64,000 nt of DNA from an uncultured Bacilli bacterium (GTDB lineage: Bacteria; Bacillota_I; Bacilli_A; RF39; UBA660). The translations under genes and the position numbers were made by a program. Positions 28,090 through 36,978 of the stretch are shown one piece after another; the stretch's first letter is position 1, and every line of letters starts with the position of its first letter. The DNA is taken from positions 24,946-88,945 of the forward strand of contig CAKOPG010000004.1 in assembly GCA_934098745.1 (NCBI GenBank), written 5' to 3'. Under the pieces are notes generated by a model. That model was not told where the DNA came from and ran no database searches. It saw only the letters and a program-made list of their open reading frames with translations.

Positions 28090-29349
28090 TTGAAGCAAGA
28101 ATTTAATTTTAAATTAGAAGGAAAAGAATGGGAAGAGTTACAAGAACAGGCATTTGCAAAGGTAAACAAAAAAGCTAAAATTGATGGTTTTAGACCTGGC
28201 AAAGCTCCTAAAAATATCTACATAAAAAAGTATGGAACAAGTGATATTTTATATGAGGCTACTGACATGGCTATTGAAAAAGAATATCAAAAAATTATTA
28301 CGGAAAAAAAGTTATTACCTGTTATTGAACCAAAAGTAGAACTTGTAAAATGTGATGAAAAAGAAGTCGAAGTTAAATTTATTTTCGTAACAGAACCTGA
28401 AGTTACACTTGGAGCATATACAAATTTGGGTGTAAAAAAAGAAAAAGCCAAAGTCACTAAAGAAGAAATTAAAACAAGAATTGATGATCTATTAAATGAA
28501 TATGCTGAACTTGAAATCAAAGAAGGTGCAGTAGAATCTGGTGATGTATCTATTATAGATTTTATTGGTTACAAAGATGGTGCAGAATTTGAAGGAGGAA
28601 AAGCTGAGAATTATTCATTAACTATCGGAAGTAATTCCTTTATTCCTGGTTTTGAAGACGCAATAATTGGAATGCAAAAAGGTGAAACAAAAGACATAAA
28701 TCTTACATTCCCAGAAGATTATATGGCCGAAGAACTAAAAGGAAAAGATGTTGTATTTAAAGTAACAGTTCATGAAATAAAAAAACGTGTTGTACCAAAA
28801 TTAGATAAAGACTTCTTTGATGATTTAGGCATGGAAGGTGTGACAACAAAAGAAGAATTAGAACATGAAATTGAACATGAAATTATGCATCAAAAAGAGC
28901 ATGAACTACATCACGCCTATGAAGAAAAATGCTTAGAAAAAGCAGCCGAAAATATGAAAATAGATATTTGTGATGAACTAGTAGCTGATGAAGTAGAACA
29001 TATGTATAAAGAATTTATGCAAAGAATGCAAATGCAAGGCATTAGTGAAGAAATGTATTATGAATATACAAAATCTAAAAAAGAAGATATTACTAGCCAA
29101 ATGAGAGAAGATGCTATAAAGAGAATTAAATATCGCTATCTTTTAAAAGAAATAATTAAAAAAGAGAAAATTAAAGTAACTGATAAAGAAGCTAAAGCTC
29201 AAGTTAAAGAAATGGCTGAAATGTATAATGTAGATGAAGAAACTATTCTAAAAGAAGTACCTTTAGATAATATTAAATTTGAAGCAATGTACCAAAAAGC
29301 TATGGATATTGTTACTGCTAATGAATCTAAAAAGAAAGAAGAAAAGTAA
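28090..29349 (+). CDS. tig: Trigger factor
   Basis: A ribosome-associated chaperone and prolyl isomerase of about 419 residues. The ribosome-binding signature DGFRPGKAPKNIYIKKYG lies near residues 32-50, the FKBP-type PPIase domain (about 140-235) includes GSNSFIPGFEDAIIGM, and a long helical C-terminal domain follows. I prefer TTG 28090, 8 bp after AGGAG (28077-28081). The GTG at 28081 is in frame but overlaps that ribosome site. The gene may share the greA promoter. Confidence 0.9.
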   Translation: MKQEFNFKLEGKEWEELQEQAFAKVNKKAKIDGFRPGKAPKNIYIKKYGTSDILYEATDMAIEKEYQKIITEKKLLPVIEPKVELVKCDEKEVEVKFIFVTEPEVTLGAYTNLGVKKEKAKVTKEEIKTRIDDLLNEYAELEIKEGAVESGDVSIIDFIGYKDGAEFEGGKAENYSLTIGSNSFIPGFEDAIIGMQKGETKDINLTFPEDYMAEELKGKDVVFKVTVHEIKKRVVPKLDKDFFDDLGMEGVTTKEELEHEIEHEIMHQKEHELHHAYEEKCLEKAAENMKIDICDELVADEVEHMYKEFMQRMQMQGISEEMYYEYTKSKKEDITSQMREDAIKRIKYRYLLKEIIKKEKIKVTDKEAKAQVKEMAEMYNVDEETILKEVPLDNIKFEAMYQKAMDIVTANESKKKEEK

Positions 29350-29370
29350 AAGTCACAAAAGACTTTTTTT
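29348..29370 (+). terminator. Terminator after tig
   Basis: AAAGTC (29349-29354) pairs with GACTTT (29361-29366), then TTTT. Confidence 0.65.
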
Positions 29371-29636
29371 CTTTTACACATCTATATAATATAAAATATT
29401 ATTTTCTCAACAATTATAATATGCCAAAGAACGAAATACATTAGGAGAGAAATTTCATTGAATATAATGTCTAGTATCAGTAATTGTAATTAGGTATTGG
29501 TAATCATATAAAGAACAATTTTTAAATTATAATAATAAATAATGACATTATTTTCAAGAAAAATCCTAATTTAGCTTTAAGATCGAACCTTTTTGATGTA
29601 AAGTTACCAAAAATATATTAGATAGATTAAATAATA
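29371..29636. other. Intergenic stretch without a recognised gene
   Basis: About 270 bp of AT-rich sequence between tig and the next gene. The only possible signal is an AGGAGAG followed by a TTG at 29458 that opens an 11-codon frame. I see no stable hairpin or RNA motif. Confidence 0.5.
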
Positions 29637-29645
29637 TGATATAAT
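29637..29645 (+). promoter_or_regulatory. Extended -10 promoter of the 29671 gene
   Basis: TG-A-TATAAT at 29637-29645. Confidence 0.55.
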
Positions 29646-29670
29646 TGTATACAGTTAGTTAAGGAGTGAT

Positions 29671-30189
29671 ATGATGGCTAATACATTAGCAGAATTTTTT
29701 GTAAATGCTTTTTCGGGATTAACAAGCCTAAAATATGGTAAAGAATTAATAATTTTTATTATTTCTATGATGCCTATTTTAGAACTTCGTGGAGGATTAA
29801 TAGCTGCCACACTTTTAGGGTTAAAAGGCTTACCAAGCTTTATTATTTGCTTTGTTGGAAACATTATTCCAATCCCATTTATATTATGGTTAATTACACC
29901 AATATTTAATAAATTAAAGAAAACCAAAATGTTCAGTGGTTTAGTAAATAAAATTGAAAAGAAAGCTTTATCAAAAAAAGAACAAATAGAAAAACTTAAA
30001 TATATTGGTTTAATGTTATTTGTTGGTATTCCTTTACCAGGAACTGGCGCATGGACTGGTTGTTTAATAGCTGCCATGCTTGATATGGATAAGAAAAAAG
30101 CCATGTTATATACCATACTAGGAGTTATAATGGCTGGTATAATTATGATGATTGTTTCATATGGTATTTTAGACAATATAATTCATTAA
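29671..30189 (+). CDS. Small multidrug export family membrane protein (COG2426)
   Basis: 172 residues with about four or five hydrophobic segments. The ISMMPILELRGGLIAA motif and the VGIPLPGTGAWTGCLIA motif are the signature of the putative small multidrug export family (PF06695). The role is poorly established; transport is inferred from the family name. ATG 29671 follows AAGGAGTGA; an ATG one codon later is also possible. Confidence 0.8.
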   Translation: MMANTLAEFFVNAFSGLTSLKYGKELIIFIISMMPILELRGGLIAATLLGLKGLPSFIICFVGNIIPIPFILWLITPIFNKLKKTKMFSGLVNKIEKKALSKKEQIEKLKYIGLMLFVGIPLPGTGAWTGCLIAAMLDMDKKKAMLYTILGVIMAGIIMMIVSYGILDNIIH

Positions 30190-30203
30190 ATTACAAAAAA
30201 CAC

Positions 30204-30232
30204 TTGAAAAAATCATTTAATAATGATATAAT
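30204..30232 (+). promoter_or_regulatory. tRNA-Lys promoter
   Basis: TTGAAA (30204-30209) and TATAAT (30227-30232) with a 17-bp spacer and an upstream TG. Confidence 0.75.
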
Positions 30233-30264
30233 TTTAATTGTCTTTGAAAAAAAGATAATTAAAT

Positions 30265-30340
30265 GGGCTGTTAGCTCAGTTGGTAGAGCAACTGACTCTT
30301 AATCAGTGGGTCTAGGGTTCGAATCCCTAACAGCCCACCA
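30265..30340 (+). tRNA. tRNA-Lys (anticodon CTT)
   Basis: Complete cloverleaf: acceptor GGGCTGT with ACAGCCC, D-arm GCTCAGTTGGTAGAGC, anticodon stem ACTGA/TCAGT with loop CTCTTAA (anticodon CTT), T-arm GGTTCGAATCC. The CCA is encoded. Confidence 0.95.
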
Positions 30341-30367
30341 TTTAATTGTTTAAATTGAAAAAAATGC

Positions 30368-30396
30368 TTGATATTATATTTATTTAATGTTATAAT
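30368..30396 (+). promoter_or_regulatory. tRNA-Ile promoter
   Basis: TTGATA (30368-30373) and TATAAT (30391-30396), 17-bp spacer. The Ile and Glu genes seem to have a promoter separate from tRNA-Lys. Confidence 0.7.
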
Positions 30397-30416
30397 CAAT
30401 TAGCAGGGAACAAAAT

Positions 30417-30493
<77 letters not shown>

Positions 30494-30504
30494 TTTTGTT
30501 TTAT

Positions 30505-30581
30505 GGCCCGTTGGTGAAGTGGTTCAACACACATGCCTTTCACGCATGCATTCATGGGTTCAAATCCCGTACGGGTCACCA
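30505..30581 (+). tRNA. tRNA-Glu (anticodon TTC)
   Basis: Acceptor GGCCCGT with ACGGGTC, anticodon stem CATGC/GCATG with loop CTTTCAC (anticodon TTC), T-arm GGGTTCAAATCCC. The CCA is encoded. It is 11 bp after tRNA-Ile and probably co-transcribed. Confidence 0.95.
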
Positions 30582-30592
30582 ATGAGAAATTA

Positions 30593-30618
30593 AAAGTCTT
30601 TAGAAATAAAGGCTTTTT
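30593..30618 (+). terminator. Terminator of the tRNA unit
   Basis: AAAGTCTTTA (30593-30602) pairs with TAAAGGCTTT (30607-30616) with one G-T pair, then TT. Confidence 0.7.
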
Positions 30619-30678
30619 GTTTGCTATAATGTGATATATAGTTACATTAAACATCTTTTCTTACTAAAATTTGTATGT

Positions 30679-30684
30679 TATAAT
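30679..30684 (+). promoter_or_regulatory. -10 box of the second ackA
   Basis: TATAAT with an upstream TG (TGTTATAAT), 22 bp before the ATG. Confidence 0.5.
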
Positions 30685-30706
30685 TATCTCATAAGGAGAG
30701 ATTATA

Positions 30707-31912
30707 ATGAGTGAAAAATATTTAGTTGTTAATTGTGGTAGTTCTTCCTTAAAGTTTTCCGTGTATGAAATGCCAAATGAAAAAGAACTTATCAACGGTT
30801 ATATTGAAAAGATAGGGCACCCTGACAGTTTTTGGACAATAAAAATTAATGGTAATAAAAAAATAGGACAAAAATATATAGACAATCATGAGTCAGCAGT
30901 TCAAGTAATGTTGGAAGAATTAATAAACAACAAAATAATTACAACTATGTCGGAAATTAAAGGTGTAGGTCATAGAGTTTTGCATGGTGGAGAAAGATAT
31001 AATGATTCTGTAAAAATAGATGATGAAGTACTTAGAAATATTATTAATTTAACAAACCTGGGGCCTCTTCATCATCCAGGTGAAATTGCTGGTATAAAAG
31101 CTATGCAAGAGGCCATGCCTAATACCATTCAAGTAGCTGTATTTGACACTGCTTTTCATCAAACAATGCCAGAAGAAAATTATATTTATGCTGTTCCATA
31201 CGAATGGTATTTAAAATATAAAGTAAGAAGGTACGGTTTTCATGGAACTAGTCATAAATATATTACTGAGCATATGCAAGAAAAGCTTAATAAGAAAAAT
31301 GTAAATTTAATTATTTGTCATGTAGGAAGTGGAGCTAGTATTTCTTGTGTAAAAAATGGAGAATGTTTTGCTACAACCATGGGATTAACACCATTAGATG
31401 GTTTAGTAATGGGAACCCGTAGTGGCGCTGTAGATCCATCAATTATAAAATTTATGGCCGATGAAAGTGGATTAAATGTAGACTTTATAACAGAAGAATT
31501 AAACAAAAAAAGCGGATTATTAGGAATATGTGGTAAAAATGATTTCCGGGATGTTTTAAAACTAAAAGAATCAGGCGATGAAAGAGGAATACTTGCTTAT
31601 AACATTTTTCGAAATTCAATAATTAATTATATTGCTGAGTATTATTTCAAGTTATTAGGCAATGTAGATGCTATCGTCTTCACAGCAGGAGTATTAGAAA
31701 ATAATGCCATTTTAAGAGCAGATATAGTAAACCGCATTTCTACATGTATTGATATGTCATTAGATGATGAAATGAATAATAATATAGGATATGGTCATGA
31801 TTTAAAAGAAGGATTAATAACTAAAGAAAATTCCAAAATACCAGTATACGTTGTTCCAACCTCTGAAGAAATAATGATAGTTAGAGATACCTATGAAATA
31901 GTTAATAAGTAA
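30707..31912 (+). CDS. ackA: Acetate kinase (copy 2)
   Basis: 401 residues, about the same length as the copy at 14507 and clearly paralogous. The motifs are VNCGSSSLKFS, GHRVLHGG (family-typical His, unlike copy 1), VFDTAFHQT, GFHGTSHKY, MGTRSGAVDPS and PTSEEIMIVRDT. The GICGKNDFRD stretch departs from the usual SGVSSDFRD. All residues needed for phosphoryl transfer appear present, so both copies should be active or differ in substrate or regulation. It is a single-gene unit with AAGGAGAG before the ATG. Confidence 0.93.
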   Translation: MSEKYLVVNCGSSSLKFSVYEMPNEKELINGYIEKIGHPDSFWTIKINGNKKIGQKYIDNHESAVQVMLEELINNKIITTMSEIKGVGHRVLHGGERYNDSVKIDDEVLRNIINLTNLGPLHHPGEIAGIKAMQEAMPNTIQVAVFDTAFHQTMPEENYIYAVPYEWYLKYKVRRYGFHGTSHKYITEHMQEKLNKKNVNLIICHVGSGASISCVKNGECFATTMGLTPLDGLVMGTRSGAVDPSIIKFMADESGLNVDFITEELNKKSGLLGICGKNDFRDVLKLKESGDERGILAYNIFRNSIINYIAEYYFKLLGNVDAIVFTAGVLENNAILRADIVNRISTCIDMSLDDEMNNNIGYGHDLKEGLITKENSKIPVYVVPTSEEIMIVRDTYEIVNK

Positions 31913-31918
31913 AATTTA

Positions 31919-31950
31919 AAGTAATTTATAGCAATATAAATTGCTTTTTA
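31919..31950 (+). terminator. Terminator after the second ackA
   Basis: AAGTAATTTATA (31919-31930) pairs with TATAAATTGCTT (31935-31946) with one G-T pair, then TTT. Confidence 0.75.
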
Positions 31951-32048
31951 TATAGTATCAAACTTTTATTTAATTAACATATAGTAAATATAAGTATAGA
32001 CTTTATCTAATCAATTTGGTAAAATTAATTTAAGATGGAGTGATGTAT

Positions 32049-34046
32049 ATGAATGAATTAGAAAAAATAGAAGGAATTGGTCCTAAAACCAGTGAATTAT
32101 TAGCTAAATTAAAAATTAATACTATTGATGATTTAATAAATTACTATCCATACAGATATGAAGTGTTGAAAAGAAGCAATCTTTTAGAGATAAAAGATGG
32201 TGATAAAATAATTATTGATGGTATTGTCGAAGGACAACCAACAATCATTTATTTATCTCCAAAACTAAAAAAAATTATTCTAAGAATTAACACCTATCAA
32301 AGCATTTTAAATGTTACTATTTATAATAAAATATATTTAATGGAGAATTTAAAAATAGGCACTTATGTAACCGTTATTGGTAAATATGATAAAATTAAAA
32401 ATACCGTTGTTGCTAGTGATGTTCGTTTAGAAAGATTACCATCTATTCCTAAAATAGAGAGTATATATTATACAACTTCTGGTTTATCTAAAAAAAGTAT
32501 TTCGAAATTTATTATGTCTCTTATTATGGGCGGTTACAAGCCGATAGAAAAAATTCCTGAATATATTATAGATAAATATAATTTAATGACAAAATATGAA
32601 GCCATTGTTGAAATACATAATCCTACAGATGTAATTCTTTTAAAAAAAGCACGACAAAGATTAAAATATGAAGAATTATTTATATATCTATTAAAAATAA
32701 ATTACTTAAAAATGAAAAATCAAGAGGATGAACATGCTTTGACTAGAAATATAGATAAAGTAAAATTAGACGAACTAATCAAATCATTACCATATGAATT
32801 AACTATTGATCAAAAAATAGTAACAGAAGAGATTTTAAATGATATGTCTTCCAATAAAAGAATGAATCGATTATTACAAGGTGATGTTGGCAGTGGAAAA
32901 ACTATTGTTGCATTAATTAGTGCGTATGCCAATTATCTTTCAAAATATCAAACAGCCCTTATGGTACCTACAGAAATTCTTGCTAATCAGCATTATAGTG
33001 AAGCCAAAGAAATTTTACAAAAATTAGGAATGAATGTAAGTATATTGACTTCATCTACCAATAAAAAGGACAAAGAAAAAATAATAGCTGATTTAGCAAC
33101 AGGAAAAATAGATTTGATTATTGGGACACAATCATTAATACAAGATAATGTAACATTTCATAATTTGGGTTTAGTTATAACAGATGAACAACATCGTTTT
33201 GGTGTTAATCAACGCAGTAAATTTAAAAACAAAGGTATTAGCCCAGATGTTTTATTAATGAGTGCTACCCCAATTCCTAGAACCTATGCTTTGACTATAT
33301 ATGGTGACATGGAAGTATCAAGCATAAAAAGCAAACCAATTGGTAGGAAAGAAGTAATAACATATTTTAAGAAAGAAAGAGATATTACTCAAGTACTAGA
33401 GCTAATGTATGAACAATTAAAAAGTAATCATCAAATTTATGTAATTGCTCCGACGATAGATAGTGATAGTGATGAAGTAGAAAATATAAATAGTTTAACA
33501 GAAAAGATGAATAAAGCCTTTGGAAAAATATATAACATATCAGCTATCCATGGTAAATTAGATTCAAAAGAAAAAAACAAAATAATGTCAGATTATGAAA
33601 AAGGAAAAATAAATATTTTAATATCGACAACAGTTATTGAAGTTGGTGTTAATGTCCCAAATGCCAGTATGATTGTTATTTTCGATGCTAACTATTTTGG
33701 CTTATCAACTATTCATCAATTAAGAGGCAGAGTTGGTCGTAGTAATATCCAAAGTTATTGTGTATTGATAGCCAAAGAGTATCAAGAGAGACTAAAAATG
33801 TTAGAAACATGTCATGATGGCTTTGAAATTAGTGAATATGACTTTAAAAATAGAGGAGAAGGGGATTTATTTGGTATTAGACAAAGTGGTGAAATCGGCT
33901 TGAAATTGGCCAATGTTAAAAGAGACTACCAAATGTTGTTAAAAGCCAGAGATGATGCTATTGAATTTTTACCAATATTACTAGAAAATAAGTACAAATA
34001 TCAAGAAATCTACAAAGAGTTGGAATGTCTTAATAATATCGATTAA
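32049..34046 (+). CDS. recG: ATP-dependent DNA helicase RecG
   Basis: 665 residues. RecG reverses stalled forks and migrates Holliday junctions. The wedge/OB domain occupies about 1-230, with the N-terminal EGIGPKTSELLAKL. Helicase motifs: LLQGDVGSGKT (Walker A), ITDEQHRFG (DExH), SATPIPRT (motif III), TTVIEVGVNVP and the QLRGRVGR motif VI. I chose ATG 32049, 8 bp after GGAG; earlier in-frame GTG 32040 and ATG 32043 lie within or too close to the ribosome site. The integrated element begins about 230 bp after its stop. Confidence 0.94.
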   Translation: MNELEKIEGIGPKTSELLAKLKINTIDDLINYYPYRYEVLKRSNLLEIKDGDKIIIDGIVEGQPTIIYLSPKLKKIILRINTYQSILNVTIYNKIYLMENLKIGTYVTVIGKYDKIKNTVVASDVRLERLPSIPKIESIYYTTSGLSKKSISKFIMSLIMGGYKPIEKIPEYIIDKYNLMTKYEAIVEIHNPTDVILLKKARQRLKYEELFIYLLKINYLKMKNQEDEHALTRNIDKVKLDELIKSLPYELTIDQKIVTEEILNDMSSNKRMNRLLQGDVGSGKTIVALISAYANYLSKYQTALMVPTEILANQHYSEAKEILQKLGMNVSILTSSTNKKDKEKIIADLATGKIDLIIGTQSLIQDNVTFHNLGLVITDEQHRFGVNQRSKFKNKGISPDVLLMSATPIPRTYALTIYGDMEVSSIKSKPIGRKEVITYFKKERDITQVLELMYEQLKSNHQIYVIAPTIDSDSDEVENINSLTEKMNKAFGKIYNISAIHGKLDSKEKNKIMSDYEKGKINILISTTVIEVGVNVPNASMIVIFDANYFGLSTIHQLRGRVGRSNIQSYCVLIAKEYQERLKMLETCHDGFEISEYDFKNRGEGDLFGIRQSGEIGLKLANVKRDYQMLLKARDDAIEFLPILLENKYKYQEIYKELECLNNID

Positions 34047-34120
34047 ATTACAAATAAAAAAAAATTAATTTCTTTTAAAAAGTACTTGCTTTTCTATTCA
34101 AAATATAATACAATTATATT

Positions 34121-34232
34121 GTCATAATAAATAGATATTATGACCAACCTTTTTACACTCGCTACGGTTTTATGTAGGAGTGTTCAACCAAAACCCCCTG
34201 AAGAGAGCATTTAACCGTGCTCTCATTTTTTG
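34121..34232 (+). ncRNA. Candidate structured RNA with pseudoknot and terminator
   Basis: Three adjacent structures lie in a gene-free stretch. GTCATAATA (34121-34129) pairs with TATTATGAC (34136-34144). ACACTC-G-CTAC (34155-34165) pairs with GTAG-GAGTGT (34174-34183) with one bulged G. The loop GGTTTT (34166-34171) is complementary to AAAACC (34190-34195), a possible pseudoknot. GAGAGC/GCTCTC (34203-34208/34219-34224) followed by ATTTTTT is a terminator. I do not recognise the RNA class and see no convincing promoter. It may be the leader of something lost at the insertion, or an orphan RNA. Confidence 0.4.
34194..34231 (+). terminator. CCTGAAGAGAG-type terminator, copy 1
   Basis: CCCCCTGAAGAGAGC (34194-34208), then the stem GAGAGC/GCTCTC and ATTTTTT. 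The same leading sequence recurs at 50206 and 54868. Confidence 0.7.
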
Positions 34233-34278
34233 TGCCCATTTTATAAGAGTTTGTGAGGTATCGGAATTGCTAAAATAA

Positions 34279-34304
34279 TTTTAGGTACAATTTAGGTACA
34301 AAAA
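34279..34304 (+). repeat. Left direct repeat, putative attL core
   Basis: 26 bp, identical to 50080-50105. It contains two tandem copies of TTTAGGTACAA-like sequence. The next bases on the left differ between copies, so the identity ends sharply. Confidence 0.7.
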
Positions 34305-34433
34305 AATTTGATTCTATGAATAGTTCATTGAGAAAAAGTGCCGAAAGTGGCAAAAATTATCAATGGATTTTTAATTATAACGATGATACGGATAAAATAT
34401 GAATAATCCGTATGACCGAAAAAAAACAATAAT

Positions 34434-34484
34434 ATTCCGCAAATGGAATAAAATATATTGACATATTATTCCAGAAACGGTATA
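34434..34484 (+). promoter_or_regulatory. Tandem operator sites of the Fic module
   Basis: Two related 17-bp sites, ATTCCGCAAATGGAATA (34434-34450) and ATTCCAGAAACGGTATA (34468-34484), are 34 bp apart and agree at 13 of 17 positions. The first is a palindrome (ATTCC-N6-GGAAT). The second covers the spacer and -10 of the promoter, as expected for autorepression. Confidence 0.55.
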
Positions 34485-34486
34485 AT
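34458..34486 (+). promoter_or_regulatory. Promoter of the Fic module
   Basis: Consensus TTGACA (34458-34463) and TATAAT (34481-34486) with a 17-bp spacer. It is among the strongest-looking promoters in the window. Confidence 0.8.
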
Positions 34487-34507
34487 CTATACATAGAGGT
34501 GATAACT

Positions 34508-34831
34508 ATGCATATTAAAGATGTGAAAGATATTAGTGATATTGCTAAAGATATTAAAGATCTAACTGAGCAAATGAAAAATCCAACAAGAGAAGGTATG
34601 GAAAAAGCAATAAAGAGTGTTAGACAACACTTATTATTAGAAACAGAAGTATATGAAGATGCATTATGTGTTGCTAATAAGAGTTCAAAAGTAAATATTG
34701 AAAATATTGATAATAACATTCTATATGGAAAACTTGATGATTATAAAACTATATGCTTTAGTTATCTTCTAGATAAGTATGGTAAAGAGCAACTTGATGA
34801 AATTATTAAAGAATATAAATTGGAGGTGTAA
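34508..34831 (+). CDS. Small protein preceding Fic (possible antitoxin)
   Basis: 107 residues, helical and charged, with no recognised domain. ATG 34508 follows AGAGGTGA; the GTG at 34499 is part of that site. It ends 2 bp before the Fic gene, under a perfect promoter with two palindromic operator-like sites. A small gene upstream of a Fic gene is the usual place for an antitoxin, but this Fic protein carries its own inhibitory motif, so the role is open. Confidence 0.6.
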   Translation: MHIKDVKDISDIAKDIKDLTEQMKNPTREGMEKAIKSVRQHLLLETEVYEDALCVANKSSKVNIENIDNNILYGKLDDYKTICFSYLLDKYGKEQLDEIIKEYKLEV

Positions 34832-34833
34832 AA

Positions 34834-35757
34834 ATGAATTTTATGACAATTAAAGAGGCAAGTGAAAAATGGGATATTAGTGAAAGAAGAATAAGACAAC
34901 TTATTCAAGATGGTAGAATTTTAGGTGCAAAAAAAATTGGCTCTGCATGGTATATTCCAAATGATGCTGGCAAACCAATTGATAAGAGGGTAAAAGAAGA
35001 AATTGAATTTAAAATAGATCTACCAGAAGATTATTTCAAAGAAGTAGATGAAAAACTTACTAAATTAAATAGCAAAAGACCATTGTCAAAAGAAGCAACA
35101 GAATCATTACAAAATGCGATTAATCTAGAATGGACATACAACAGTAATGGTATTGAAGGTAACACTTTAACATTAAAAGAAACAAAAGTAGTATTAGAAG
35201 GAATTACTATTGGAGGTAAGTCTATAAAAGAGCATTTAGAAGCTATAAACCATGAAAATGCTATTGAATATTTAGAAGAATTAATTGGTGATAAAAGTGA
35301 AATATCTGAATGGAATATTAAAGGATTACATCAATTAGTTTTAAAAGGAATTGATGATGAAAATGCCGGAAGATATAGAAATCATGATGTAATTATTAGT
35401 GGTGCACAACATAGACCACCACAATATATAAAAGTTCCAGAATTAATGGAAAAATTAATAATGAACTATGATGAATGGGATAAGTATCATCCAATAATAA
35501 GAGCGGCGTTATTACATGGCGAGTTAGTTAAAATACACCCGTTTATTGATGGAAATGGTAGAACATCTAGATTAATAATGAATATGGAGCTAATGAGAAG
35601 TGGATATGTACCAGTTATCATTAAAAAAGATAATAGATTAAAATATTATGAAGCACTTGATAAAGCACATACAACAGGAGATTATACTGATTTTGTTAAA
35701 TTAGTAACAGAAGCAGAAAATGAAATGCTTGATAGATATTTATCGGTAGTAGAATAG
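34834..35757 (+). CDS. Fic domain protein with N-terminal helix-turn-helix
   Basis: 307 residues. Residues 1-45 look like an excisionase-type winged helix (TIKEASEKWDISERRIRQLI). The Fic core carries the catalytic motif HPFIDGNGRTSR (235-246), expected to transfer AMP or another nucleotide to a target hydroxyl. An inhibitory helix motif, SNGIEGN (104-110), lies N-terminal to the core, as in self-inhibited class II Fic proteins. GGAGGTG precedes the ATG. The HTH suggests it binds its own promoter region, where two operator-like sites are seen. Confidence 0.9.
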   Translation: MNFMTIKEASEKWDISERRIRQLIQDGRILGAKKIGSAWYIPNDAGKPIDKRVKEEIEFKIDLPEDYFKEVDEKLTKLNSKRPLSKEATESLQNAINLEWTYNSNGIEGNTLTLKETKVVLEGITIGGKSIKEHLEAINHENAIEYLEELIGDKSEISEWNIKGLHQLVLKGIDDENAGRYRNHDVIISGAQHRPPQYIKVPELMEKLIMNYDEWDKYHPIIRAALLHGELVKIHPFIDGNGRTSRLIMNMELMRSGYVPVIIKKDNRLKYYEALDKAHTTGDYTDFVKLVTEAENEMLDRYLSVVE

Positions 35758-35771
35758 GAGGTATTAAGATT

Positions 35772-36497
35772 ATGTCAAAAATATATAATTTATATTGTGA
35801 TGAAAGCTGTCATCTTCAATATGATGGTAACGATATTATGGTTATAGGTACTGTGTACTGTGAAAAAAAGTACAGTTATGAAATAAATACTGATATAAGA
35901 AAAATAAAAGAAAAATATGGTATCTCATTAAGTAACGAAACTAAGTGGAATAAGGCTCATCAAAATAAGATCGATTATTATACAGAGTTAATAAAATATT
36001 TTTTTGATAACGATAAGTTGAATTTCAGATGTGTTGTAGCAACAAACAAGAAGAATTTAAACTGTAAAGAATATAATATATCTTATGATGACTGGTATAA
36101 TAGAATATATTATTTATTGATAAAAGAACTTATAGACATAGAAAACAATTATAGAATATATATGGATATAAAAGACTCATTAGGTGGTGAAAGAGTTAAG
36201 AATTTAAAAACAGTTTTAAATAGAACATTATATGATTTTACAGAAGAAACAATTGATAGGGTTCAAATAATACGAAGCGACGAAGTTGAGATAATGCAAT
36301 TAACAGATTTACTGATTGGTGCTGTATCTTATAAAAACAGGGGATTAGCAACTAATGCTGGAAAAAATCAATTAATACAAATAATAGAAAATCTATCAGG
36401 CAAGAACTTGACGTCTACATCAAGACCTAAGATGTTTCATGGAAAATTTGATATATTTGTATGGGAACCAGGACATAAGAAATATGGAAAAATGTAA
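35772..36497 (+). CDS. DUF3800 family protein
   Basis: 241 residues. The N-terminal LYCDESCH, central MDIKDS and late LTDLLIGAVSY carry acidic residues in the DUF3800 pattern (PF12686), a predicted RNase H-like fold with a metal site. Such proteins are common in mobile elements and defence islands, but their activity is not established. The ribosome site is TAGGAGG. It overlaps the next gene by 14 bp, so the two are likely a functional pair. Confidence 0.8.
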   Translation: MSKIYNLYCDESCHLQYDGNDIMVIGTVYCEKKYSYEINTDIRKIKEKYGISLSNETKWNKAHQNKIDYYTELIKYFFDNDKLNFRCVVATNKKNLNCKEYNISYDDWYNRIYYLLIKELIDIENNYRIYMDIKDSLGGERVKNLKTVLNRTLYDFTEETIDRVQIIRSDEVEIMQLTDLLIGAVSYKNRGLATNAGKNQLIQIIENLSGKNLTSTSRPKMFHGKFDIFVWEPGHKKYGKM

Positions 36498-36978
36498 TTT
36501 ACAATCCAAGTTAGATTTAAATGATGTAAGCAAAGATAGTATCGATAAAGCTTACAATGTTTATTTAAAAGAAATAGGAAATAATGATACTCTAACATTT
36601 AAAGGACTTCCTGTTAAAGTAACAAAAACTTTAGATTATAATTTAAGACAACAAACTTTTGAACATATTATATCTAGAGATATGAAAGCAAGATTGTATG
36701 ATTCAAATAGATTAAATAAAATTCCGTGGATAAAACATATAATATCATATTGTAATAATGAAAATTGTGGTAATTATTCATTTATAAATGATAGAGGTAA
36801 AGAATACTGTTTATGGTGTAAAAAAGAAAATTATTTAATTATATTAGAATTAAGAACAGATAAAAAAACAAATAAACCATTTTACTATTTAAAAACTGCA
36901 TATCCAATTATATATGGTGATAAGCTAAAACAGATGCAAAAGAAGGAAAAAAAGCAAAATGAAAACAGTAAGAACTAA
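36484..36978 (+). CDS. Zinc-ribbon-containing partner of the DUF3800 protein
   Basis: 164 residues from ATG 36484, which lies inside the end of the DUF3800 gene. An N-terminal half with QQTFEHIISRDMKARLYDSNR is followed by a Cys cluster (CNNENC, then CLWC) that could bind zinc and by a beta-rich region with ILELRTDKKT. The overlap with DUF3800 implies coupled translation. The protein ends in a Lys-rich tail. The layout vaguely recalls small phage-encoded RNase-fold proteins, but I cannot assign it. Confidence 0.6.
   Translation: MEKCNLQSKLDLNDVSKDSIDKAYNVYLKEIGNNDTLTFKGLPVKVTKTLDYNLRQQTFEHIISRDMKARLYDSNRLNKIPWIKHIISYCNNENCGNYSFINDRGKEYCLWCKKENYLIILELRTDKKTNKPFYYLKTAYPIIYGDKLKQMQKKEKKQNENSKN

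Noticed and set aside
29458..29493. 11-codon frame at TTG 29458 after AGGAGAG
   Set aside because: Too short to support, with no leader-peptide features and no hairpin attenuator next to it.
34150..34232. T-box, SAM or preQ1 riboswitch
   Set aside because: None of the conserved sequence blocks of these classes is present, and no regulated gene follows.
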